Source of the DNA: Bin80 sp022820435
Lineage (GTDB): Bacteria; Bacteroidota; Rhodothermia; Rhodothermales; Bin80
Assembly (NCBI GenBank): GCA_022820435.1
Contig: JAJEFL010000059.1
Coordinates: forward strand, 1-38,773
Direction: 5' to 3'
DNA: 38,773 nt
The notes under the pieces are model-generated. The model ran no database searches, was not told where the DNA came from, and saw only the letters and a list, made by a program, of their open reading frames with translations. Below, piece after piece: positions 7,961 through 17,345 of the stretch (position 1 is the stretch's first letter; each line of letters begins with the position of its first letter). The position numbers were made by a program, and so were the translations under genes.

Positions 7961-9031
7961 TTAGAGACCGATCTGAAGTCCGACCCGATTGACAGTGCCA
8001 AGTTCTCCAAAATCAGTGTAGGCATAATCTGCACCGACATTGAAGCCTCCGAATGCATACCGGAGTCCCGCACCGGCGCTGAATCCCTGCTCCTCACTAG
8101 CCCCCAGCTGCTCAAACCCTCCACGTAAGGATACCATATCCATGAAGGTGTATTCCATGCCGAAACGGATATGCTCCGAAAAGTCACGCGGCCGCTGCGC
8201 ATCCACATGCAGCTGAATCCTGTGCATGTCAGGATTGATGGAGGTCAGATCAATCAGGTTCATAGACATTCCAATCTGGAAGGTGAGCGGCAGTTCAAAC
8301 CGTTCCCGCACATAAATCTGCTCCTGAGCAAAGTTGCGGGCACTCATCCCGATCACAAGGCTCTCAAACCCGGTTGCATATACGATCCCGAAATCATACG
8401 CAACCGTTCGGGTACTGTAGTCTTCCGTTGTCGCAATGGCTCCGCTGTCAAAATTCTGTGAGGTCGCAAATCCGGTTCCAAAATCCTGGAATGCCAGTTT
8501 GATGTTGGCACCGGCCGAGAAGCGGTCACCAAAGGACCGGGCATACCCGAGCCCAACCGCCATTGCAGTAGGACTGTAGGTGCCGTTTTCAATAAATCCG
8601 TCATCGTTATTCGCGCGAACGGTACGAATAAAATCACCATAGTCCACGGATACAATCGAGACCCCGACAACGCCATAATTCGCCGATGAACCTGGACGGA
8701 AAGCAATACTGGCCTGCGTATATCCGATATCTGCAATGAACGATATACTCGCTGCTGTCGCAGACATACGCCCGGGCATAAAGCCCATACTGGCGGGGTT
8801 ATAGAACATGGACACCGACGATCCTGACAACTCTGCTGTCATCGCCGAACCAATTGCAGAGGCCCGTGCATCCACCGAGACGCTAAGGAATTTCATGCCC
8901 GTCTGGGCACGCTTATCTGTTTCCACTTCCGTATCCGGCGTGAGACCTGCCTGTCCATAAGATATTGACACACTGCTCAAAACAAGCGCAGCGATGGTCA
9001 ATGTTGTTGAAAAGATTGTATACTTTTTCAT
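7961..9031 (-). CDS. PorV/PorQ-family outer-membrane beta-barrel protein
   Basis: A 356-residue protein with a signal peptide (about 1-27, ending SYGQ) and the family opening TGMKFLSVSVDARASAIGSA, then SSVSMFYNPASMGFM. The remainder alternates short amphipathic strands, as in FadL-like or PorV barrels, and ends in the aromatic-poor ...RVGLQIGL. In type IX secretion, PorV is the outer-membrane shuttle that carries C-terminal-domain substrates from the translocon to the attachment complex. The adjacent upstream gene encodes just such a candidate substrate, so a dedicated pair is plausible (inference). A strong terminator follows the stop. The A-rich leader without a Shine-Dalgarno suits Bacteroidota-like initiation. 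It may instead be a PorQ-like or a lone barrel protein not linked to secretion. Confidence 0.82.
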   Translation of the reverse strand: MKKYTIFSTTLTIAALVLSSVSISYGQAGLTPDTEVETDKRAQTGMKFLSVSVDARASAIGSAMTAELSGSSVSMFYNPASMGFMPGRMSATAASISFIADIGYTQASIAFRPGSSANYGVVGVSIVSVDYGDFIRTVRANNDDGFIENGTYSPTAMAVGLGYARSFGDRFSAGANIKLAFQDFGTGFATSQNFDSGAIATTEDYSTRTVAYDFGIVYATGFESLVIGMSARNFAQEQIYVRERFELPLTFQIGMSMNLIDLTSINPDMHRIQLHVDAQRPRDFSEHIRFGMEYTFMDMVSLRGGFEQLGASEEQGFSAGAGLRYAFGGFNVGADYAYTDFGELGTVNRVGLQIGL

Positions 9032-9052
9032 TTCATTGTTTTTTCTTTGGGT

Positions 9053-9101
9053 GATGCGTTGCGCCGCGCCTTACTCACCAAAACGCGGCGCGAACTGCAT
9101 C
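9053..9101 (-). other. GC-rich hairpin after the secreted-protein gene
   Basis: GCGCCGCG (9061-9068) pairs with CGCGGCGC (9084-9091), and GATGC (9053-9057) pairs with GCATC (9097-9101) across an internal loop. The outer arm touches the stop codon of the gene ending at 9101. No T-tract follows on the minus strand. An mRNA-processing or stability hairpin between this gene and the PorV-like gene is more likely than a terminator. Confidence 0.4.
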
Positions 9102-11443
9102 TACCGGATTACCGTAAATTTCTGAATTGCATCATCTCCCGTATCGTTGTCTGTTATGACGGCAATATAAATGCCGCTGACCAGCAGCTGACGAGAGCTC
9201 GTCGTCAGGTTCCAGAGTTCATCTCCACTTCCATCGGTATGCTCAATCGTATGGACCAGTTCTCCAATCTCGGTGTAGATCTTGATTGTGCAATTTCCGG
9301 GGATATTGAAGAATGCCACCCGGTCTTCCTGATCAAACCGTATGGTCGGGTCCGCGCCAAGGTTCACAGGATTCGGGACAATACGTGCATCTGCCACCGT
9401 CCCCGTTGACCCATAAGGAGGCCGCTTGAGGTTCACAGGCTGATACGTCTGTGTGAGATACCGGGAACTGCGAAGTGGAGCACCGTTTGATGTGCCCCTG
9501 ATTGCATCAGGGTCAACGGACTGTGCTTCACCAACCGCCTGCAGATAGTAGTAATAATCCGTCCCCCGGTTCAGATCCGTGTCTTCATAGGAGGTTGCTC
9601 CTGCACCGAGTTCTGCAATGAGATCATAGCCGCAGTGCACCTGACTTCCTGCAGATGGATCTGCCGGATCTAACGCACTGGAGCCGTCAATAAACTGCCG
9701 GGTATCCAGATTCAGGCAATTCTGATAGATGTAGTCCTCGAACCGTGAGGTTCGGTACAGATTCCATCCCACACGAGCGGGGCCGCCCGCCGGAGGAGTC
9801 CAGGCGATTTCGACCTTGTCGGGGCGCCCGGTAACCGTGAACGTCGTAGGAGAATGAGGAGCTTCCGGGATGGGATAGGTGGTCATATTGTTGCTGGCCG
9901 CATAAAGATTGATCGCCCGCTGCTGCGTCAGAAGTAATGAATCTCTTGCGGTGACCACCCATTGATTCTTGGTCATTTCCTCCAATCCATGGCCAAACGT
10001 ATCAAACATGCCATCCCCGTCCGTATCCACCTGATTGAGGCTGAAATCAAACATTCCTGTTTGAATCATTCCATCCCCATTTGCATCATATTGGATCATA
10101 TCTGTATCTCTGTCCTGTCCGCCAAGCTTATAGGCTCTACCGATCCGCACTGCTGCGTCAATGGATAGACCGCCAACTCCTTCAACCACCACGATTCGGA
10201 CACTCTCGCCCGGAGCAAAGTCGTAAGGTCCGTACGCCGTAGTGAACGCGTGCCCTCCCTGCTTCCCGGTGGAGGAGTCATTCCTGGGTTCCCAGAAAAT
10301 CCCCGATGGCTCTATTCGGTCTGCATAATGCGGGTACATGTGTTCCGATCCACCTTCAATCCGATCCGGATTTTCACGGGTCCGGATCCCTAACTCATAA
10401 TAATCTTCGTGTGAACTACCGTCTGATGTTAGTTTTTCATCCTGATCCATGAATCCCAAGGTAGATGGCTGACAGGTCGCAATCGTCGCCTCCGTACAGC
10501 GGATATAGGTGGGATCTGTTGGGGAATTATCAGCATGAATCGTAGCACGCCCAATATAGGTGGCACCGGCTAAACGCCCAATTGTATCCCCTGGAGGCCA
10601 GTCATTTCGCTGGTTGAATAACGGTGCACCAAAGCGATCATAGTCCTGTTGTGCTTCGGGATCAATTCCAATCCAGAGATACTGGGACGTAAACGAGATC
10701 GGATAATCTGCGTGCCCATCCCCCACAACGTCAATCATACTGAACTTCCCCCAGACCTGTCCACCACTAACCGCCCAGGCTCCCTGCAAATTCCCTCTAA
10801 GACGGTGAATGCGGAAGAAATAGGTTTCACTCAGATTTTGACCCGGCAGTTCAATGTCCTCATCTTCATCGGTATTCCCCGTGTTGGTATAGATATACTC
10901 AATAACATTTGAATCATCGTGATCCTGATTCACATAAGCATACGCTTTACGCTCCACGGTAACACCGATATAGGTGTTGTGGATGTTGTGAATCATCCGA
11001 TCCGCTGGAAGCGATGGATCAATCTCATCGATGATGGCCACATTGTCAAAAGATAGCGCTCCATCTACTTCCACAACGGTATCCTCTGTCCTGCTGATCA
11101 GGAGATTCTGGACTGGATACGTTACATCTGCACCTGATGTACGGGGACCGATCCGGGCCACGAAGTATGGATAATTCTGTCCATCCGGAGATGTCCAGTT
11201 CTTCGTTCCTAGCCAAAGTGCTCTAGCACGATAGTGACTGCTGTTCCGTAGAATGGCTGGCCACTCCATACCATCCGGGGCGGAAGAATTCACCTCGTCC
11301 TGTGCACCTGACTCGGTGTAGGTGCTGTGAAATGTGCCGATGTCCAGCCACTGAGCGGTAAACTGCGACATCGCAATGGTTGGCGTAAAGATCAGCATCA
11401 ATATGCCGGCGAAAAACGCCTTGGTGTAGTATGTTATTTTCAT
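9101..11443 (-). CDS. Large secreted protein with FN3 domain and type IX-like C-terminal sorting domain
   Basis: A 780-residue protein with a signal peptide (about 1-26). A long N-terminal region of unknown fold (about 28-500) includes an Asp-rich DANGDGM...DTDGDGMFD calcium-loop-like pair near 455-485. An FN3-like domain follows (about 535-650; TFTVTGRPDKVEIAWTPP). The last ~90 residues look like a type A C-terminal sorting domain: VPNPV, CTIKIYTEIGELVHTI, WNLTT, SGIYIAVI and a KFTVIR end. Such domains direct export by the type IX system and are then cleaved or modified. The gene lies between the TonB-dependent receptor (73-nt gap) and the PorV-like gene (69-nt gap), fitting a receptor, surface-partner and shuttle trio. 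The function of the main body is not recognised. Confidence 0.82.
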   Translation of the reverse strand: MKITYYTKAFFAGILMLIFTPTIAMSQFTAQWLDIGTFHSTYTESGAQDEVNSSAPDGMEWPAILRNSSHYRARALWLGTKNWTSPDGQNYPYFVARIGPRTSGADVTYPVQNLLISRTEDTVVEVDGALSFDNVAIIDEIDPSLPADRMIHNIHNTYIGVTVERKAYAYVNQDHDDSNVIEYIYTNTGNTDEDEDIELPGQNLSETYFFRIHRLRGNLQGAWAVSGGQVWGKFSMIDVVGDGHADYPISFTSQYLWIGIDPEAQQDYDRFGAPLFNQRNDWPPGDTIGRLAGATYIGRATIHADNSPTDPTYIRCTEATIATCQPSTLGFMDQDEKLTSDGSSHEDYYELGIRTRENPDRIEGGSEHMYPHYADRIEPSGIFWEPRNDSSTGKQGGHAFTTAYGPYDFAPGESVRIVVVEGVGGLSIDAAVRIGRAYKLGGQDRDTDMIQYDANGDGMIQTGMFDFSLNQVDTDGDGMFDTFGHGLEEMTKNQWVVTARDSLLLTQQRAINLYAASNNMTTYPIPEAPHSPTTFTVTGRPDKVEIAWTPPAGGPARVGWNLYRTSRFEDYIYQNCLNLDTRQFIDGSSALDPADPSAGSQVHCGYDLIAELGAGATSYEDTDLNRGTDYYYYLQAVGEAQSVDPDAIRGTSNGAPLRSSRYLTQTYQPVNLKRPPYGSTGTVADARIVPNPVNLGADPTIRFDQEDRVAFFNIPGNCTIKIYTEIGELVHTIEHTDGSGDELWNLTTSSRQLLVSGIYIAVITDNDTGDDAIQKFTVIR

Positions 11444-11476
11444 GAACTTGCTTTATCAAGTTTTTTGCATCAGTCA

Positions 11477-11510
11477 GCAGGCGGCCATCCCGGAGAGACG
11501 GCCGCCCTGC
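11477..11510 (-). other. Hairpin between the TonB-dependent receptor and the secreted-protein gene
   Basis: GGCGGCC (11480-11486) pairs with GGCCGCC (11500-11506); GCAG/CTGC extends the stem across a one-base bulge. It follows the receptor stop by 7 nt on the minus strand. The T-tract expected of a terminator is absent nearby (TGACTGATGC comes first). It may stabilise the receptor message or partly terminate before the next gene. Confidence 0.4.
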
Positions 11511-11516
11511 CGCAAA

Positions 11517-14500
11517 CTATAAGGTTACACGAATCCCCAATGTGATCCGCCGGTTATTTAGAAATGTATTGAACCGGATGTTCGGCATATCAATGTATGC
11601 TTTGTCCTCCAGTACCTTGTTCACTTCGTTCTGTGGTACTTCCTCAAACGAAGACCCATTCCAGCGGGAGTAGGTCCCGGTATCCGCAGCCCAATACCAT
11701 GCCGTGGTATTGGGATCCGAAACAGTGCTCAGCGACTTGGATGCTTCAATCGGCTGATAGGCTACGTCTGGATGCCGAAATACACCAGGGCGATCATCAC
11801 CCGGCACCCAGATATAGGGGAGCCCCTCTTTTTCTGCATACGGTTTTGAAGCGTCCACCGCGTTCAACTGATCAAAGATGTCCTCCGGCAGATGCAGGGA
11901 CCACATATAGCGGTCAAAATCGCGTCCGTCAGGATGGAACCCCGCCGCACTGTAGAGATGGCGGCGATTGAACAAGTTGGCCACATCCAGGAAAACCTGC
12001 GCACCGCCATAGCGGGTATTGATATGCTTCGTGAAACGAAGATCGAAATTCAGATAACTGCGCCAGCGCACATTCTGCTGTAATTCCGGCGGAGTTCCCC
12101 CGCCACCGGCCCAGGTCCACTGACTCCCCGCACGCCATTCCCCCAGGAGGCTCACTCTCCAATCCCCCAGCAGTGCGCCGTTGAACACCGACGGGACAAA
12201 ACTGCCTGGGGTCAGAAAGAGCAGGTTTGCGCGGGCAAACGGCTCCGCAAGCGGAGCGTTCAGGCGATAGTCGGTGGAGGTCCGCAGATAGTTGCGCTGC
12301 TGGAAGGTGTTCTCATTGAACTGACCATACCCGAAATCACCGCGCTTCGTCTGGAGGAAGGTGTAATTCACAAACCCGCGGATCCAGTCACCGCGCAGTT
12401 TGGTGAGCGTAATCTCCGCACCGCGCACATCCTCGTAATTCCACGGCTGCTTGATTGTGTAGTTCACAACACCGCCAAGGCCGTTGTAACCAACATTTCG
12501 GGGCTGATTACGGATATCTCTGTAAAATCCACTGATCCTCAGGAGATACTGATCAAACAGGTTCTGATCAAATCCAAGTTCATACGCTACGGTCTGCGGC
12601 ATCGGGTGACCTGGATTGCCCAGAACATCAATTCCCCCGTTGCGTGACTGCTGAACCCCGAATACATCAAATGGATCCAGCATCTGGCGGAAATGACCGT
12701 AGTTAAAGTACAGCTTACTCTCCGCAGTAATCGGGAACGAGATTCCCAGCCGGGGACTGATGAAGATCTGCGCATCCGGATCCTCCTTCGGCAGAATCTC
12801 ATCCAGACCGTCTGCACGCTGCCGGAATGCCTGATCATAAGGATTCTCTGCAACCCACCAGGATGTATTTGCATCAAAGAAGTCAACCCGGACCCCTAGA
12901 TTGGCGATCATTCCCTGAAATTCCAGTTTCCCCTGCGCATAGGCGGCTCCCTGGATCGGTTGACGGGAGAACGGGAAATCCTCTTCCGGCTCCGGCCCGA
13001 TCAGCGCCAGATTGACTCTCTTATAATTGAGATCATAGTCACTGATAATGAGCTCTGCACCCGTCTTAAGCTGGAGCACGCGGGTCACCTGACTGGTCAG
13101 ATCAAACCGTCCTGTAAAGACACTTACATCGGACGTATCCCGGGTTTTGACCCAGTGACCGCCGGTGGTTTCCGATCCGCCCAAAAGGTTACCGCCCTGC
13201 CCCAGAAACCCGAACGGTTCCTCCCCCACACAATAGGGCGTGAGAACTCCGTCTCCATTGAGGTCGCTGCCTCCGCCAAAACAGGTCACTTCATCCCTGT
13301 TCTGTTCCCCCTCCAGTGTTAACCGGCCAAAATTATTGGTATAGGGAACCGGGAAGAACTGACTATTCTCTATGTACGAACCATCCCGAAGATTCGGAAA
13401 ATCGCTGCGATACTTGGAAGCAATATTCTGCAGATTGACCTCATAAAAGGTGCTTGCACTCAAGGTATGCGTGAAGGTCGCCCCGATCATCGTGTGGTCG
13501 ATGTTCGCTAGCGGGAACGCGCCGTCCGAGAAAATGACACGCCCTCTGCGATTGATGCCATCCACAATCTCTGTTTCTGCCCCCCACCATGGGTACGCCG
13601 GCATATCCCCGTTGTACATCCGAAGATCTGCACTCCCCTGAACCTGATTAATTCCACGCTCAATCCCTTTCATCCCCTGCACACTTAATTTCATCCCGGT
13701 GGCGACATTTGAAACAATCTTGCCCTGGAAGGTCTCGTTTGTAAATGCATCCCGGGTCTGCGGATAGATATAGGCCGTCTGCGTTCCGCGATAGGAGGCG
13801 GAAAAACGCAGATCACCCAGTTTCTGGCCAAAACCGGGAACCAGAGGCCCTGCAACCGTGACATCCACCTCATAGTCCGGCTTGGTAATCTCATTATCTT
13901 TGCGGTGCGTGTGCTTAAAATAGTTCTGCATATCCTGCGCCGTAACATCAAACTTCTCGTCATTTACCAGACGCTCCGCAAGTGCATTCCAGCCTTCAAA
14001 GGCATTGTATTGATTCTGTGTGTATTGATCCCATGCACCGTTAGCGGTCCCTTCCCATGCCACCGCCGGATCCAGAAACGGGCGGATAAACCAGCTGTCA
14101 CAGTCCCCATTGGTCGTCGGATAAGTGCAGTTATCCAGAGAGGTTCCTCCAAGTCCCTCTAATGACTTGGGCTGTGCCGGCTGATAGCGGTACAGCGCAT
14201 CCACGGTGTAGCGGGTCCGGGAAGGCTCCTTCGTCGTGACATTCACAATGCCGCTGCGAACGTTCCCGTATTCAGCATTGAATCCGCCCGTCTGCACCTG
14301 CACCTCCTCCAGCGAGGTGTAACTGATATTCGTAAACGGCTGATGAGAACGACCGGTCCGCAAATTCATGCCATCCACCACAAAGGCAATCTCGTTCAAT
14401 CCGCCGCCCCGTACACGAAGCCCCGGCTCAATCCCCGCCTGCAGATCAAGCACTTCGCTCACGCCGGCAACGGGGAGATCCTCAAACGCCTCCGAGTTGA

Positions 14501-14897
14501 GACTGGCCACATTTGCGGACACATCCAACTGGACAATCGGGCGCTCGCTCATGACCACAATCTCATCCAGCCCAACAGCTTCCTCGCTCAGCTGGACATC
14601 TCTGGTTGTGGTCAGTCCGGTGGAAACCCGGACCCCCTCAACCCGCTGCGTCGCATACCCGAGAAAGGAAACCACCAGTGTGTAGGTGCCCGGCCGGACA
14701 TTATTGATGAAGAAGTAGCCGTCCACCTGGGTGGCCGCCCCCTGACCTAAGCCCTCAATGATCACACCTGCCCCGGGGATGGTCTCCCCCGTTGCGGCAT
14801 CGGTGACCACCCCGTCAATTTTGCCCTGCTGCGCAAATGCCACAGGCACGGTGAATAGTAAAAGTGCTGTTAAGCCGAATAACTGTTTAAGTCTCAT
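11517..14897 (-). CDS. TonB-dependent outer-membrane receptor with carboxypeptidase-regulatory-like domain
   Basis: A 1126-residue protein: signal peptide (about 1-22, ending AFA-Q), then an Ig-like carboxypeptidase-regulatory/CNA-B-type domain (about 25-110; GVVTDAATGETIPGAGV, FLGYATQRVEGV). A TonB-box-like stretch (LDEIVVMSERPIV) comes next, then the plug (about 130-235; AFVVDGMNLRTG, EVQVQTGGFNAEYGN, SGIVNVTTKEP) and a 22-strand barrel. Such receptors import large or scarce ligands across the outer membrane with TonB/ExbBD energy. No paired SusD-like lipoprotein is present, so it is not a classic SusCD unit. A strong GGAGG site precedes the ATG at 14897. A 270-nt leader separates it from the sugar symporter gene. 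The ligand is unknown. Confidence 0.93.
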   Translation of the reverse strand: MRLKQLFGLTALLLFTVPVAFAQQGKIDGVVTDAATGETIPGAGVIIEGLGQGAATQVDGYFFINNVRPGTYTLVVSFLGYATQRVEGVRVSTGLTTTRDVQLSEEAVGLDEIVVMSERPIVQLDVSANVASLNSEAFEDLPVAGVSEVLDLQAGIEPGLRVRGGGLNEIAFVVDGMNLRTGRSHQPFTNISYTSLEEVQVQTGGFNAEYGNVRSGIVNVTTKEPSRTRYTVDALYRYQPAQPKSLEGLGGTSLDNCTYPTTNGDCDSWFIRPFLDPAVAWEGTANGAWDQYTQNQYNAFEGWNALAERLVNDEKFDVTAQDMQNYFKHTHRKDNEITKPDYEVDVTVAGPLVPGFGQKLGDLRFSASYRGTQTAYIYPQTRDAFTNETFQGKIVSNVATGMKLSVQGMKGIERGINQVQGSADLRMYNGDMPAYPWWGAETEIVDGINRRGRVIFSDGAFPLANIDHTMIGATFTHTLSASTFYEVNLQNIASKYRSDFPNLRDGSYIENSQFFPVPYTNNFGRLTLEGEQNRDEVTCFGGGSDLNGDGVLTPYCVGEEPFGFLGQGGNLLGGSETTGGHWVKTRDTSDVSVFTGRFDLTSQVTRVLQLKTGAELIISDYDLNYKRVNLALIGPEPEEDFPFSRQPIQGAAYAQGKLEFQGMIANLGVRVDFFDANTSWWVAENPYDQAFRQRADGLDEILPKEDPDAQIFISPRLGISFPITAESKLYFNYGHFRQMLDPFDVFGVQQSRNGGIDVLGNPGHPMPQTVAYELGFDQNLFDQYLLRISGFYRDIRNQPRNVGYNGLGGVVNYTIKQPWNYEDVRGAEITLTKLRGDWIRGFVNYTFLQTKRGDFGYGQFNENTFQQRNYLRTSTDYRLNAPLAEPFARANLLFLTPGSFVPSVFNGALLGDWRVSLLGEWRAGSQWTWAGGGGTPPELQQNVRWRSYLNFDLRFTKHINTRYGGAQVFLDVANLFNRRHLYSAAGFHPDGRDFDRYMWSLHLPEDIFDQLNAVDASKPYAEKEGLPYIWVPGDDRPGVFRHPDVAYQPIEASKSLSTVSDPNTTAWYWAADTGTYSRWNGSSFEEVPQNEVNKVLEDKAYIDMPNIRFNTFLNNRRITLGIRVTL

Positions 14898-14904
14898 AGT
14901 AAAT

Positions 14905-14909
14905 CCTCC
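14905..14909 (-). promoter_or_regulatory. Ribosome binding site of the TonB-dependent receptor
   Basis: Minus-strand GGAGG lies 7 nt before the ATG at 14897, an ideal spacing. It is one of the few strong Shine-Dalgarno sites in the window, consistent with high expression of the receptor. Confidence 0.65.
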
Positions 14910-15167
14910 ATTTACTTACTGGTACTTGCTTATAATTTCGCCCCGTCTGCTCCCATAAAAAGGGAGGCGATTCAAGACGTATGTTCTTGCAGCATGAAAA
15001 GGTTTTCATAGAACCTGAACGGCGCAACCCGGCGGAATTTCCCGGACGAGTGAACTGCCCGCCCCGTCAATTTAGTGAAAAAACTTTAAAAATCCATAAA
15101 ATCTTCACAATTTCGATTTTGGTGACCCAAAAACCGCTCCTCAACGAGAGAGACAACCATCACCGGA
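14910..15167 (-). other. Intergenic leader upstream of the TonB-dependent receptor
   Basis: About 260 nt with no plausible gene on either strand. It is more AT-rich than its flanks around 15080-15120. This is the longest gap in the minus-strand block, so a promoter for the receptor is likely to lie here, but no convincing -35/-10 or -33/-7 pair was identified. A short CTCCC/GGGAG inverted repeat sits near 14950-14966. Confidence 0.4.
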
Positions 15168-16769
15168 TTACCAGAAAATCACATACAGGGCCGCTGTAAT
15201 CGAAAGAATTGCAAACGACAGGATGGCGAATACCGGATCGGTCTGAATAACGTTGCGCCCCAGCCGGATCGCCTTGCTGCTGTCCTTCCCTTTACCTTCA
15301 AAGAGAGAGACCCCGACAATCAGTGCCGCCGAAATCACAAACACCCATCCCATCCGGTCAATGAACGGCATGCCGGGCAGCAGCCATTTCATGGAGGCCG
15401 ACAGAGGAATACTGAGCACCGCAGAAATCAGCGCCGCATTCGGGGTTGCTTTTTTCCAGAACAGCCCCAGAACAAAAATCGCCAGAACCCCCGGGCTCAC
15501 AAACCCGGTATATTCCTGGATGTACTGAAAGACCTGATCCAGGGATGCGAGTTGCGGCGCCAGAACCGCCGCAATGGTCATGCTCACCAGCGCAACGATG
15601 CGTCCCGTCCGAACCAGATCCTGCTGACTCGCATTGGGCCGGATATAATTGCGGTACAGATCCATCGTAAAGATGGTGCTCGTGCTGTTCATCATGGAAG
15701 CCAGCGAGGACACAATCGCCGCAATCAGTGCGGCAAACGTCAACCCCTTTAATCCCGGCCCCACATACGCATTCAGGAGCCACGGGTAGGCTTTGTCTGC
15801 GGTTTCAATGGGGGCGGCGAGTGCATAGGCAATGATTCCGGGAATGACCACGATCAGGGGCAGGAGCAGTTTCAAAAATCCGGCAAACGCCACGCCCCGC
15901 TGTGCCTCCCGCAGTGTCGGTGCCGCCAGTGTTCGCTGAATAATGTACTGGTTACATCCCCAGTAGAACAGGTTTGCCACCCACATTCCGCCAACGAGCA
16001 CCCCGATCCCGGGGAGTAATTCCCAGGCATCCTGCTGGATCCCGTCGTCATCCACATAGAGCAGTTCCCCCTGCTCAAGAATCATATTAAAGCGGTCTGG
16101 AACTTCGCTGAGCAGCTTTGACATCCCTGCAAATATGCCTTCCCCGCCGCTGTAGGCATTCAGGGCAAGGATGGTGGTCAGCAGGCCCCCGCCAATCAGA
16201 AAACATACCTGAACGACATCCGTCCAGGCGACCGCTTTGAGGCCTCCGTAGACACTGTATACGGTGGCAAAAAGCGCAAGCGCAAGCACGCCCTGCCACA
16301 GCGCAACCCCCATGATCCCCTCCAGAGCAAGGGCCCCGAGGTACACCACCGAGGTGAGATTCACAAACACATACACCAGAAGCCAGAAAACCGCCAGAAG
16401 CGTCCGTACACGGGCATCATAGCGGGACTCGAGGAATTGCGGCATCGTGTAGATGCCTTTCTTCAGATAGATCGGAATAAACAGCCATGCAACGAGAAGC
16501 AGGGTGATCGCCGCCATCCACTCGTAGGTCGCAATCGCCAGCCCCAGCCGGAAGCCGGATCCCGACATCCCGATAAACTGTTCTGCCGAAATATTGGACG
16601 CAATGAGGGAAGCACCGATGGCCCACCACGGGAGCGACTTGCCGGCCAGAAAATAGTCTTCTGCATCCCGGACCTGCCCTTTCCTGCTCCGGGAAACCCA
16701 GAGACCTAGCGAAACGATGAGGAGGCAGTAGGCCCCGAACACCAAATAATCAACGACGACAAACTGCAT
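15168..16769 (-). CDS. SGLT-type sodium/sugar symporter (SSS family)
   Basis: A 533-residue polytopic inner-membrane transporter with about 14 membrane segments, the usual SSS size. The sugar-site residues of vSGLT are recognisable: SNISAEQFIGMSGSG at 58-71 (Gln64), TYEWMAA (Glu83), the WGCNQYIIQRTLA block (Asn273, Tyr275), Lys300, and FQYIQEYTGFVSPG later in the chain. Na+ is therefore probably coupled to uptake of a hexose-like sugar or inositol. The match to the sugar-binding residues favours a sugar over an amino acid or acid. It lies 35 nt after the DUF4488-like lipoprotein gene and upstream of the TonB receptor. It could be the inner-membrane step of the same uptake route (inference). 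Confidence 0.9.
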   Translation of the reverse strand: MQFVVVDYLVFGAYCLLIVSLGLWVSRSRKGQVRDAEDYFLAGKSLPWWAIGASLIASNISAEQFIGMSGSGFRLGLAIATYEWMAAITLLLVAWLFIPIYLKKGIYTMPQFLESRYDARVRTLLAVFWLLVYVFVNLTSVVYLGALALEGIMGVALWQGVLALALFATVYSVYGGLKAVAWTDVVQVCFLIGGGLLTTILALNAYSGGEGIFAGMSKLLSEVPDRFNMILEQGELLYVDDDGIQQDAWELLPGIGVLVGGMWVANLFYWGCNQYIIQRTLAAPTLREAQRGVAFAGFLKLLLPLIVVIPGIIAYALAAPIETADKAYPWLLNAYVGPGLKGLTFAALIAAIVSSLASMMNSTSTIFTMDLYRNYIRPNASQQDLVRTGRIVALVSMTIAAVLAPQLASLDQVFQYIQEYTGFVSPGVLAIFVLGLFWKKATPNAALISAVLSIPLSASMKWLLPGMPFIDRMGWVFVISAALIVGVSLFEGKGKDSSKAIRLGRNVIQTDPVFAILSFAILSITAALYVIFW

Positions 16770-16804
16770 TCAGTCAGGTTCAGAGAATAAGAACATTGAT
16801 CCTG

Positions 16805-17284
16805 TCACTGGACGCGGCGCCAGACCTCGTCGTACCGTGTATCTCCCTGGCCACCCTGATGATGCCAGAGGGAATCTCCTTCTATCATGCAGTCAAAGGA
16901 GAAGGACTGTCCGACATTCTGGGGGATGGCGCTGTATTCAACATGTTCCGTATAACGGCCAAGGGAATCCAGCGTATAGCGGCCGCCCTGTGCATGGACA
17001 AACGACTCGGCCGTCTGCCGGACAAACATCCAGTGCGTTTCGTTCAGGATCTTCAGTGTGGGGGCCTCCCCATATTCGGGATCACTCTCAAACTCCCCGC
17101 TCAATGCCTCCGAAGTCTCCCGAATCTCAACGAGTTCCCACGAACCCGCAACATTCGGGCACAAATCCGGCCCGGCGGCCTGCTGCACATCTTCGGTCAC
17201 AGGGGATTCAGAAGTGGCCTCCGGGTCTGTCTCCACACACCCAAAAAGAAAAAACGCGGCGATGATAAGGTATCTTGTGGTCAT
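16805..17284 (-). CDS. DUF4488/lipocalin-like lipoprotein
   Basis: A 159-residue putative lipoprotein. The signal peptide ends in L-F-G-C (Cys16), then comes an acidic linker and a beta-rich domain (about 40-159). Conserved-looking elements are NVAGSWELVEI, LKILNETHWMFVRQ, GGRYTLDSLGRYTEHVEY and the ending DEVWRRVQ. This pattern recalls DUF4488 lipocalin-like proteins of Bacteroidota; the role is unknown. An in-frame upstream extension to 17338 was rejected because it would bury the signal peptide. It lies between two Na+/solute symporter genes with short gaps, so it is probably co-transcribed and could serve as an accessory or sensor (inference). Confidence 0.7.
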   Translation of the reverse strand: MTTRYLIIAAFFLFGCVETDPEATSESPVTEDVQQAAGPDLCPNVAGSWELVEIRETSEALSGEFESDPEYGEAPTLKILNETHWMFVRQTAESFVHAQGGRYTLDSLGRYTEHVEYSAIPQNVGQSFSFDCMIEGDSLWHHQGGQGDTRYDEVWRRVQ

Positions 17285-17345
17285 GGCTGTAAAATGCTGG
17301 CCTCCTGTTAATCTAATGCCTGCAGCGTTATATCGCAAATCGGGC

